Assembly (NCBI GenBank): GCA_027058925.1
Contig: JALTAS010000248.1
Span: forward strand, 1 to 6,587
Reading direction: 5' to 3'
Origin: Persephonella sp.
GTDB taxonomy: Bacteria > Aquificota > Aquificia > Aquificales > Hydrogenothermaceae
Length of the DNA: 6,587 nt
The translations under genes and the position numbers were made by a program. The notes beneath the pieces are model-generated. The model was not told the DNA's origin and searched no databases. It was given only the letters and a program-made list of their open reading frames with translations. This document shows, in pieces, positions 1 through 6,489 of the stretch (position 1 is its first letter; each line of letters starts with the position of its first letter).

Positions 1-157
1 AAATTTTTGTGTCAAGAAATGGTATTTCCTCAAAACTTACAGGCTTTCCTGTTTCAAGCACAACCCTGTAAAAATCAGAATGATCCGCATGTTTTATTTT
101 TATTGCAAAAGCGGTATTTACAGCAAACAGTATTAAGATTAAAATTTTTCTTAGCAT
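1..157 (-). CDS. Secreted AMIN-domain protein, probable N-acetylmuramoyl-L-alanine amidase (5' part only)
   Basis: Only the first 52 codons lie in the window; the gene runs off the left edge. The ATG at 157-155 has an AGGA Shine-Dalgarno (164-167) six bases upstream. The protein opens with a classic signal peptide: Leu-Arg-Lys, then a hydrophobic core of Ile/Leu/Phe, then Thr-Ala-Phe-Ala at residues 15-18 as the likely signal peptidase I site. The mature start has the look of an AMIN domain: short beta-strand text with HSDFYRVVLETGKPVSFEE at residues 25-43, matching the usual 'R-V-V-L-D/E...P-V-S' pattern. AMIN domains target periplasmic peptidoglycan hydrolases, chiefly AmiC-type amidases, to the envelope, and they also occur in secretin (PilQ-type) proteins. 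The catalytic domain is out of view, so the amidase call is an inference from the AMIN-like start. It is transcribed divergently from pdxJ. Confidence 0.62.
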   Translation of the reverse strand, partial: MLRKILILILFAVNTAFAIKIKHADHSDFYRVVLETGKPVSFEEIPFLDTKI

Positions 158-225
158 TGTATTTCCTGATGTTTTTTTACCATTTTATTATCGGACTGTT
201 TTAAATAAATCTTAAAGGAGAAAAC
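158..225. promoter_or_regulatory. Divergent intergenic region (amidase-like gene / pdxJ)
   Basis: These 68 bp separate the two divergent start codons and are very AT-rich. On the plus strand a weak sigma70-like pair can be drawn: TTTACC at 176-181 and TTTAAA at 200-205, with an 18-bp spacer. That would place the transcript start just ahead of the pdxJ Shine-Dalgarno. On the minus strand GATAAT (186-191 read in reverse) could be a -10 box for the amidase-like gene. Both assignments are weak matches in AT-rich DNA. The position between divergent genes is the main support for promoter function. No operator-like inverted repeat was seen. Confidence 0.35.
214..220 (+). promoter_or_regulatory. Shine-Dalgarno of pdxJ
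   Basis: AAAGGAG lies five bases before the ATG at 226. This is a near-ideal anti-16S match at standard spacing, and it fixes the pdxJ start. Confidence 0.8.
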
Positions 226-957
226 ATGAGGTTAGGAGTAAACATAGACCATATAGCAACAGTAAGAGAGGCAAGAAAAACATACGAGCCTGATCCTGTT
301 AAAGGAGCATTGATTGCCCAGGATGCAGGGGCAGATCAGATCACATTTCATCTGAGGGAAGACAGGAGGCATATTCAGGACGAGGATGTTATCAGACTTA
401 GATGCGTTATAAAAAGAATACCTCTTAATATGGAGATGGCACCTACAGAAGAGATGAAAAAAATAGCAATAAATATAAAGCCGGAAAGGGTAACCCTTGT
501 TCCTGAAAAAAGAGAAGAGATCACAACAGAGGGAGGATTAGATGTTTCTGGTATGAAAGATTATCTGAAGGAATTCATAAAGGAGATAAAACAGGAAGGT
601 ATTGATGTTGCCCTGTTTATTGATCCTGAAAAAAACCAGATTGAGGCCTCAGTAGAGGTTGGAGCAGATGCTGTGGAGCTCCACACAGGAGAGTATGCAA
701 ATGCAGAAACAGAGGAAAGGAGAAATAAAGAGCTAAAAAGATTAAAAGAGGCTTCAAAATTCGCAAAAGAAAAAGGATTTAAGGTTTTTGCAGGGCACGG
801 ACTGACCTACACAAATGTCCAGCCTGTTGCATCAATTCCTGAGATTGAGGAGCTGAATATAGGACACTCTATAATAGCCAACTCTGTATTCTTAGGGCTT
901 GATGAAGCGGTTAGAAAAATGAAAAAGTTAATAAAGGAAGTTAGGGAAGAATTCTGA
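226..957 (+). CDS. pdxJ: Pyridoxine 5'-phosphate synthase PdxJ
   Basis: This cytoplasmic enzyme performs the last ring-closing step of DXP-dependent vitamin B6 synthesis. It condenses 1-deoxy-D-xylulose 5-phosphate with 3-amino-2-oxopropyl phosphate to give pyridoxine 5'-phosphate. The 243-aa length is normal for the family, an (alpha/beta)8 barrel that forms octamers. Visible family blocks are [15 protein letters not shown] at residues 3-17, HLREDRRHI at 42-50, [15 protein letters not shown] at 91-106, ELHTGEYA at 151-158, [10 protein letters not shown] at 189-198 and [12 protein letters not shown] at 211-222. The residues matching the E. coli catalytic set (His45, Glu72, His193) are present as His42, Glu70 and His191. 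Asn6, Asp8 and His9 of the substrate pocket are also kept. Start: ATG at 226 with a strong Shine-Dalgarno, and homologues begin at the same point. Its last 30 bp overlap the convergent PAP2 gene. It appears intact and is probably transcribed alone from the divergent promoter region. Confidence 0.97.
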   Translation: MRLGVNIDHIATVREARKTYEPDPVKGALIAQDAGADQITFHLREDRRHIQDEDVIRLRCVIKRIPLNMEMAPTEEMKKIAINIKPERVTLVPEKREEITTEGGLDVSGMKDYLKEFIKEIKQEGIDVALFIDPEKNQIEASVEVGADAVELHTGEYANAETEERRNKELKRLKEASKFAKEKGFKVFAGHGLTYTNVQPVASIPEIEELNIGHSIIANSVFLGLDEAVRKMKKLIKEVREEF

Positions 958-1506
958 AAATATATCCCCAACCGGTGCTACTAAATAATACCCGCAAATT
1001 CCTGCTGAAAATCCTATAAAACTTCCAACAATAACATCTAAAGGAAAGTGAGCTCCCATATAAACCCTGCCATATCCAATAAGCAGGGCATAAATTAACA
1101 GCAGTAAAATTATCCACCAGCTTCCATAGAACAGCATCACACCAAAAAATGTAAATGCATAGGCTGCATCTGCAGAAGGAAAACTCTTGAATCCTACCGG
1201 TTCAAGAAGATACACATCATCAAGGAGTTTTGATGGTCTCTGATGGCGGAATGTATATTTAATAACCGGCATAGCTATACCTGTCAATAAAAGAGAAATA
1301 GTAAGATGAATTAAAGCTTCCCATTTACCGTAGATAAAAAAGATCGGCAAAAATAGAGGTAAAGTATAGCTTTTTCCAAGCCTGAAGTAATATTTATAAA
1401 ATCTATCTAAGAATTTAGATCTTCTTCCATTTAATGCCTTGAAAAGTTTAATATTCCACTTAATCCTCAGTTCCCAGTCTGGAGGTATCTTTCTTTCTTT
1501 AGACAT
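928..1506 (-). CDS. PAP2-family integral membrane phosphatase (variant motif 2)
   Basis: This is a 192-aa membrane protein of the type 2 phosphatidic acid phosphatase superfamily, which removes phosphate or pyrophosphate from lipids such as undecaprenyl pyrophosphate, phosphatidylglycerophosphate or lipid A. Counting from the ATG, motif 1 (K-x6-RP) is Lys83 to Arg90-Pro91. Motif 3 (R-x5-H-x3-D) is Arg147, His153 and Asp157; these carry the nucleophilic His and its Asp partner. Motif 2, normally PSGH, reads Pro110-Ser-Ala-Asp113, so the general-acid His is replaced by Asp. About five hydrophobic segments surround the motifs, and the N-terminal tail is basic. Start choice: a TTG at 1518 would add four residues, but the ATG at 1506 has GAGG (1513-1516) six bases upstream, so I use the ATG. 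It overlaps the PHP gene by 8 nt (ATGTCTAA) and is the last gene of the operon. The fold is certain. The substrate is unknown, and the motif 2 change leaves some doubt about activity. Confidence 0.88.
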   Translation of the reverse strand: MSKERKIPPDWELRIKWNIKLFKALNGRRSKFLDRFYKYYFRLGKSYTLPLFLPIFFIYGKWEALIHLTISLLLTGIAMPVIKYTFRHQRPSKLLDDVYLLEPVGFKSFPSADAAYAFTFFGVMLFYGSWWIILLLLIYALLIGYGRVYMGAHFPLDVIVGSFIGFSAGICGYYLVAPVGDIFSEFFPNFLY

Positions 1507-2578
1507 CTGAAACCTCAAACAGATTGGTTATAGCAACAGGTCTGAACCCCAAATAAAAACTGCCTATCCTGAAATCATACTCATAAACCTCAAAATGGTA
1601 AAAACCTTTTTCTTTTACTGTGTATGAAAAATTATCTTTATGGGTTACCACAACAGGTTTATTTTCACATTTCAGGATTTTTACAGTTTTTTTGTGTGGG
1701 AAACTGCAGAAAAGAACTGAATCAACAGGGACTCTATCACCCAAAAAATATACATTTCCTTCATTTTCAGCCCAAAAATTTCCGTATTTTTGTTTTAAGG
1801 AGATATAAAGATTTCCTTTTTTTATCGCATTAATAAGCTGATGCTTGTTTTTTATAGGTTCTTTTGAATAAACCTGATTAACAAGCCATTTAAATCCCTG
1901 ACGGTAAGAAGGTATAAGCAGACCGTGTGTATGCTCCTGATAAACAACTTTTATGTGAAGATCAATACCTCCGATTATCTTCAAACCTTTTGCCCTTGCA
2001 TAGTACAGCCTTACCCAATTCTCAAGTGGTATGAGGGCGTTCCATTTGTGAAGCAGGTTCCTTGTGAAAGGTAAAATCAATACATTTTTTATCAGGCTGA
2101 TCACAGAAAGCATTTTATTCCATACAACACCGTCCTTTATGTTTATAAGTTCGTACAGATAATCTTTTTTAAACTCTCCTTTCCACCTGTAATGTTCAAA
2201 CTCAAAATTGTTTGGGTGGGATATTACAGGAAGTTCATTTCCAAGAAGCAGAACCCTGCCTTCCGGTGTGTTTTTCTCTATTCCAGCAAATATCTTTCCA
2301 TCTTCAAAAAATCTGTAATCATCATTGTCATGATCAGTTACAAAAACAAAGTCTATACTGTTTTCTTCCATAGCTTTTTTTATGTCCGAAGGCTTTCCCA
2401 GAGAGTCAAAAGAAAACTGGGTATGTATGTGGGCTATTACATTGTATTTAAAAATATTTTCAGGAAATTGGAAGTTCCCTTCTTTCAGGTCATTTTCTAC
2501 GGTGGAAATCTTTTTGAAAGGTTTAAATTCCAGATAAAGGATCAGTCCAATAAAAACAATAAGAAATATGTAAAACAA
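1499..2578 (-). CDS. Membrane-anchored PHP-domain metallophosphoesterase-like protein
   Basis: The 359-aa protein starts with one hydrophobic helix (residues 1-17) followed by Lys19, Lys22 and Lys23, a charge pattern that favours a cytoplasmic C-terminal part. A PHP (polymerase and histidinol phosphatase) domain covers about residues 45-260. Metal-site residues are His50-x-His52, Thr81-Asp82-His83-Asp84, Glu115 in GNE, His121 in SHP, and Asp206/His208 in GGIDLH. PHP domains bind two or three metal ions and usually hydrolyse phosphoesters. A beta-rich C-terminal segment (about 270-359) ends with FRPVAITNLFEV, like the small terminal domain of stand-alone PHP hydrolases (typical text 'RPW.ISNPIY'). 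The start is a TTG with AAGGAGG just upstream; no other plausible start occurs before Met70, which lies inside the domain. It follows the ABC exporter after 40 nt and overlaps the PAP2 start by 8 nt. The substrate is unknown. The context suggests an envelope lipid or sugar phosphate. Confidence 0.85.
   Translation of the reverse strand: MFYIFLIVFIGLILYLEFKPFKKISTVENDLKEGNFQFPENIFKYNVIAHIHTQFSFDSLGKPSDIKKAMEENSIDFVFVTDHDNDDYRFFEDGKIFAGIEKNTPEGRVLLLGNELPVISHPNNFEFEHYRWKGEFKKDYLYELINIKDGVVWNKMLSVISLIKNVLILPFTRNLLHKWNALIPLENWVRLYYARAKGLKIIGGIDLHIKVVYQEHTHGLLIPSYRQGFKWLVNQVYSKEPIKNKHQLINAIKKGNLYISLKQKYGNFWAENEGNVYFLGDRVPVDSVLFCSFPHKKTVKILKCENKPVVVTHKDNFSYTVKEKGFYHFEVYEYDFRIGSFYLGFRPVAITNLFEVSDV
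1513..1516 (-). promoter_or_regulatory. Shine-Dalgarno deciding the PAP2 start
   Basis: GAGG read on the minus strand sits six bases before the ATG at 1506, inside the last codons of the PHP gene. It supports ATG 1506 over the in-frame TTG at 1518. Confidence 0.6.
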
Positions 2579-2582
2579 CCTT

Positions 2583-2589
2583 CCTCCTT
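2583..2589 (-). promoter_or_regulatory. Shine-Dalgarno for the TTG start of the PHP gene
   Basis: AAGGAGG read on the minus strand lies four bases before the TTG at 2578. The strength of this site supports a non-ATG start and independent ribosome loading after the ABC gene ends at 2619. Confidence 0.7.
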
Positions 2590-2618
2590 AACTGGAAATA
2601 TAGGATAGTATTTTACCA

Positions 2619-4325
2619 TCAGTTAGATGAAATTGTTAAAAACCTGTAAAAAACACCCTTTTTTTCTATAAGCTGATCTTTCGTTCCCTCCTCAACTATC
2701 TGGCCATTTTCCACAACAACTATCCTATCCACTATATCAATAAGCTTAAGCCTGTGTGTTATTAAGATAACCGTTTTGTTTATAAAATGTTTTTTTATCT
2801 CCTCCATCACAAGCTCTTCTGTTTCAACATCAAGGGCTGATGTTGCCTCATCAAATATAAGAATGTCAGGATCCTTTAAAAATATTCTTGCAAGGGATAT
2901 TCTCTGTCTTTCGCCTCCTGAAAGTCTTGAGCCTTTTTCTCCAAGTACAGTATCAAGACATTCCTCAAGCTCAAACACAAAATCAGCCTTTGCTTTTTTT
3001 AGGGCTTCTATCAGTTCCTGATCTGTTGCATCAGGTCTTGCTATAAGAAGGTTGTTCCTTAAAGTGTCGTTAAATATGAACACATCCTGTGAAACCATAC
3101 CTATTTTATCTCTTAATGAAAAGACAGAATACTCTTTCAGTTCTGTGCCGTCTAACAGAACCTTTCCTTCATACTCTGTTATCAGAGCAGGAAGAATTTT
3201 TACAAGTGTTGATTTTCCTGAACCTGTTTGCCCTATTACTGCGATTTTTTCCCCTTTTTTGATTCTCAGGTTAATATCTTTTAGTATCTGATTTCCATCT
3301 ATGTTTAAGGAAACATTATCATAAAGAATTTCCTTTTTCAGACCTTCAAACCTGACACCTTTTTCTTCCTCTTGAGGAATATTTAGAACAAAAAGAATTC
3401 TGTCAATTACAGGGGAAAGAGCTTTTAAATTTACCAGACCTCTTTGTAAAACCTGTAAGGAGTTTACAAGAATAAGAACTCCCCCTAAAAAAGAAAAGAA
3501 ATCACCGGGGGTTATTTCTCCTTTTATTATTCTTAATCCTCCATAAAAAATGATCCCAGCTGTTGCCGTATAGGCTATCACCTCAACTGAAGATAGATAA
3601 ACAGTTTCATAAAGTATGTTTTTTTTCTGTCTTTGGTACAGGTTTTGATTGATTTTATTAAAAACTCTCAGGAATATCTTTTTTTTGAAAAGCTTCACCA
3701 CCTCTATTCCTGAAATTATCTGATTAAGATGCTGTATGTAAGATGAAAAGCTTTCCTGCAGTTTTCTTGAATATTTTTTTCTTTTTTCCCCAAAAAAGTT
3801 TAAAGCAACAGCAAGAAAAGGAACAGCAAACATAAAGATCAGAAACATCTTCCAGTCCCTATAAATAAGAACTCCTATTATTCCTATCACCGTAAATGTT
3901 TCTGTTATGATGTTTGTTCCTATCGTTGAACAGATCTCCCCGAACCTTTCAACATCAGATGTTGATCTGCTTATCAGATCACCGGGAGAAGTTTTTCTAA
4001 AAAAAGATGGGAGAGCATTAATAATTCTTCTGTATATTTTTTCTCTTAGAACTCTCAATGCCCTGAATATAACAACAGGATAAACAAAATTTTTAAGGAA
4101 AAAACCTACCTGTTTTGCTGAAGCAAGACCAATAAGAACAAAAACAATAAAAACAAGTTTTTCATAACTTTTTGCAACAAAAACATCATCAACAACATTT
4201 TTTATAATGTAAGCAAGACCTGCCAGTGCACCTGACTCCAAAACTGAACCTAATACAGCAAGAAGTATTAAAGGCCAGTAAGATCTGTAAGTCTGCCACA
4301 AAAACTTGAAGTTTTTCCTTTCCAT
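2619..4325 (-). CDS. MsbA-like ABC exporter, fused permease and ATPase
   Basis: This 568-aa half-transporter has the length and order of the MsbA/lipid-exporter group and would work as a homodimer in the inner membrane. The transmembrane domain covers about residues 15-310, with hydrophobic stretches near 17-42, 56-78, 136-178 and 245-290. The ATPase domain (about 330-568) is complete: Walker A GQTGSGKST at 365-373, Q-loop Gln413, signature LSGGERQR at 468-475, Walker B ILIFDE with Asp492 and catalytic Glu493, D-loop SALD at 496-499 and H-loop His524. Nothing in it looks inactivated. The ATG at 4325 overlaps the stop of the glycosyltransferase gene as TGATG, with AAGG five bases upstream, so translation is probably coupled. 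Family members flip lipid A, lipid-linked oligosaccharides or other hydrophobic substrates. Its glycosyltransferase and phosphatase neighbours favour an envelope lipid over a drug. I withhold the msbA symbol because orthology cannot be decided from sequence alone. Confidence 0.94.
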   Translation of the reverse strand: MERKNFKFLWQTYRSYWPLILLAVLGSVLESGALAGLAYIIKNVVDDVFVAKSYEKLVFIVFVLIGLASAKQVGFFLKNFVYPVVIFRALRVLREKIYRRIINALPSFFRKTSPGDLISRSTSDVERFGEICSTIGTNIITETFTVIGIIGVLIYRDWKMFLIFMFAVPFLAVALNFFGEKRKKYSRKLQESFSSYIQHLNQIISGIEVVKLFKKKIFLRVFNKINQNLYQRQKKNILYETVYLSSVEVIAYTATAGIIFYGGLRIIKGEITPGDFFSFLGGVLILVNSLQVLQRGLVNLKALSPVIDRILFVLNIPQEEEKGVRFEGLKKEILYDNVSLNIDGNQILKDINLRIKKGEKIAVIGQTGSGKSTLVKILPALITEYEGKVLLDGTELKEYSVFSLRDKIGMVSQDVFIFNDTLRNNLLIARPDATDQELIEALKKAKADFVFELEECLDTVLGEKGSRLSGGERQRISLARIFLKDPDILIFDEATSALDVETEELVMEEIKKHFINKTVILITHRLKLIDIVDRIVVVENGQIVEEGTKDQLIEKKGVFYRFLTISSN

Positions 4326-5803
4326 CAGTACCTTTTTATCCTGTCTTGCTGAAGTTTAATAAGATCTTCCAGCACATATATATGAACAGTTTTGTATTTC
4401 CACCCACGATAAATAATATCATAACTGTAGTGGGCTTTTACTTTTCTGAAGGAATTTTTTACTTTTGTATGAAGACCTCCGTAGGAAACATAAATCCCTG
4501 TGTATCCTTTTCCCTCAAACTGCTCAATTCCGGGCCACAGATCAAACTGGTTCATCCTTCTGCTGATAACAACTGTATAAATCCTCGGGTGACCTTCCAT
4601 GTAGAACCACAGCTCAGATGCTATATGGTAATTCCTTGAAAAAACAAAGTATTTATTTGTTTTTAAGCTTTTTGCTATTTCAGATACTCTCTTTCCAAGT
4701 CCTTCCCATCCTGTCATCCTGTGTATAGGATCTATCTTAGGTGGATATAGCTTTCCAAGTCCGGTCTTATCAAGGTAAAAAGGATAAAAAAGTGTAAAAA
4801 TACTCCAGACAGAAAGTAAAAAAGCAAAAATAAATGACCTGAACCATCTTTTTGTATAAACATAATAAGCCCCAAGAATATAAAGTGTTGCGTATGAAAA
4901 AGCCGGCCAGTTTGCCTCAACACCCTTTTTTCTTGAGATATAAAGGAAAACAAAAAATACAAAAACAGGAAAAATCCACAGATAAAACACTCTTTTGTTT
5001 TTTCTATCAATAAATCCCCTGTAAAGGGCATAAGCAAAGAAAGGAAAAAGGAAAACAGAGTTTATCCCTATCTGTGATCCTATATATTCGGCTATATAAC
5101 TGATAGATCTTTGGAATGAGATTTCCCTTTTAGCCTCACCAAGATTAAAAACATGCTTGAAAGTGACAAAATCATTCTGAAAGTTCCATACCAAGACAGG
5201 TATGGTAAAGAGAGAGGCTGTGCCTACAGAGATATAAAACCATTTTTCTTTAAAAATTTCTCTTTTGTGAAAAAACAAAAACAAAAGTGCAGACGGAAGA
5301 AAAAGAACTATCAGAAACTTAGACAAAAATCCTAATCCTGCAAAGACACCTGTCAGTATCCACTGGTGTGGTCTGTTTTCATTTACAGCTTTATAAAACA
5401 TATAAACGGTAAGAATCCAGAAAAGTGCAAGAGGTGCATCAGTCAGAAATATGTAGCTCCCTATCTGGTAAGCAGGGACACCTACTATAAAAATAGATGA
5501 GAAAAAAGCAAGATTTTCATCTTTGAAAAGATCCTTCACAAACAAATAAACAACAATACCTATTAAAAAGCCTATCAGTATGGCATTTATCCTTACCCCT
5601 AACTCTGTATCCCCAAAAATTGATGTTGAGACAAAATTCATGTAGGCGATTAAGGGGGGTTTTGAGTAGTAACCTATGTCAAGATTTTTTGACCATACCC
5701 AGTACTGAGCTTCCTCAGTTGAAAGGTCTGTAATGTTTAAAAGGGTGTAGAACACCTTCAAAACCGCTATTATTAAGTGTGCTATTAAGACTCTGTAGAT
5801 CAT
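4325..5803 (-). CDS. GT39/ArnT-like membrane glycosyltransferase
   Basis: This 492-aa polytopic protein belongs to the PMT_2/GT39 superfamily, which transfers a sugar from a polyprenyl-phosphate donor to lipid or protein on the outer face of the inner membrane; ArnT does this to lipid A. Visible hallmarks are the first-loop acidic motif STEEAQYW at residues 28-35 followed by GYYSKPPLIAY at 44-54, TDAPL at 121-125, and VEANWPAFSY at 295-304. The C-terminal soluble part has SELWFYMEGHPRIY (396-409) and RRMNQFDLWPG (415-425). Around ten hydrophobic segments lie between residues 5 and 345. The ATG at 5803 is preceded by AAGGGA (5807-5812) and overlaps the upstream stop as ATGA. Its own stop overlaps the ABC gene start. 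The gene is complete. Donor sugar and acceptor are unknown; the exporter and lipid phosphatase downstream favour a lipid acceptor. Confidence 0.9.
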   Translation of the reverse strand: MIYRVLIAHLIIAVLKVFYTLLNITDLSTEEAQYWVWSKNLDIGYYSKPPLIAYMNFVSTSIFGDTELGVRINAILIGFLIGIVVYLFVKDLFKDENLAFFSSIFIVGVPAYQIGSYIFLTDAPLALFWILTVYMFYKAVNENRPHQWILTGVFAGLGFLSKFLIVLFLPSALLFLFFHKREIFKEKWFYISVGTASLFTIPVLVWNFQNDFVTFKHVFNLGEAKREISFQRSISYIAEYIGSQIGINSVFLFPFFAYALYRGFIDRKNKRVFYLWIFPVFVFFVFLYISRKKGVEANWPAFSYATLYILGAYYVYTKRWFRSFIFAFLLSVWSIFTLFYPFYLDKTGLGKLYPPKIDPIHRMTGWEGLGKRVSEIAKSLKTNKYFVFSRNYHIASELWFYMEGHPRIYTVVISRRMNQFDLWPGIEQFEGKGYTGIYVSYGGLHTKVKNSFRKVKAHYSYDIIYRGWKYKTVHIYVLEDLIKLQQDRIKRY

Positions 5804-6489
5804 TCTTCCCTTTTATACAGTTTAAGTATAGTTCCGTGGAGATCGTATTTTTTCAACAGTTCACCTTTTTTACTATTTGAACAGTCAATCAGGTATTCCC
5901 AATCAAGTATATGTTTAGAGGTTTTTAATGCTTTTCCTTTTATAAAATCTATATAAACACATACAGATTTTTCACTCTTACAGTCACAGGCTATCTTTTT
6001 TGATAAATCTATCCTCTTTGATATGTCGTAAGCAACCTTCTTTCTTGATGCTTTCTTTTCCATAAGTACAGGAAAACCAACAAAGCTAAGTAAAAATCTG
6101 ATTATGATCAAAAATAAAGCAGTCCATACAGTAATCTTGATCCATCTATCTTTTCCAGTATTTGAAATTATATAAGCAAAAACTATTGCTATAACAGGAA
6201 AAAGAGGAATTATATACCTGCCTCTGCTGTGAACAGCTAAAAAGTAAGGTAGATAATTTATTAAAACCACAAACAACAACAGTTTTATCTGGGAGGGTAT
6301 ATGGATTTTGATTTTATTTTTATAAGCGATAACAAGTAAGACAATTACAATGAAACTTGCAGGTAAAAGCTGTTTAAAGTTTAGTAAAGGGTATTTAATA
6401 AAATGTAAAAGCAGTTTAGTCAGATCTGAACTTCCCTCCGTCCTGTTTAGACTTTCAAAAAGAAGCCTTTGTAAAAAAAACTCCAGTCT
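5800..6489 (-). pseudogene. 5'-truncated GT39-like glycosyltransferase (C-terminal half)
   Basis: An open frame of 229 codons ends in TGA at 5800-5802 and overlaps the next GT39 gene by 4 nt. Reading upstream it is blocked by an in-frame TAG at 6490-6492. The N-terminal text FLQRLLFESLNRTEG, about 25 residues later LNFKQLLPAS, then a hydrophobic segment and HSRGRYIIPLFPVIAIVFAYII, match the middle of GT39-type transferases ('..Lw.Es..R' followed by '..llP.s' and 'RYLLPLYP'). A soluble tail of about 90 residues follows. Family proteins are usually around 500 aa, so the catalytic first loop and roughly half the membrane helices are missing. The frame has no ATG or GTG. The only listed-type start, TTG at 6279, lies in a hydrophobic segment and has no Shine-Dalgarno, so I do not treat the 159-aa product as a separate gene. 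The break coincides with a change of sequence character near 6481. It could instead be a live gene interrupted only by a sequencing or assembly error. It resembles the downstream GT39 protein only in general family features. Confidence 0.6.

Noticed and set aside
7..204. Plus-strand open frame of 65 codons at the left edge
   Set aside because: It is antisense to the signal-peptide/AMIN-like gene and has no Shine-Dalgarno and no recognisable domain.
958..1010. Intrinsic terminator for pdxJ
   Set aside because: No stem of useful length followed by a T-run was found; this stretch is the coding region of the PAP2 gene.
1507..1518. TTG at 1518 as the start of the PAP2 gene
   Set aside because: The ATG at 1506 has a properly spaced GAGG, while the TTG has no Shine-Dalgarno at normal distance.
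2192..2608. Plus-strand open frame of 138 codons opposite the PHP gene
   Set aside because: The minus strand here encodes conserved PHP metal motifs. The plus frame is low-complexity Lys/Phe/Tyr text without family features.
4346..5037. Overlapping open frames on both strands inside the full-length GT39 gene
   Set aside because: They are alternative-frame readings of the GT39 coding sequence; the GT39 motifs settle which frame is used.
6473..6480. Simple one-base frameshift in the A8 tract as the whole explanation for the broken GT39 gene
   Set aside because: A shift here joins a minus frame reading WSFF to the GT39 text, but the 30 residues before it are not like the transmembrane segment expected in the family, so a larger junction is more likely. 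Not fully excluded.
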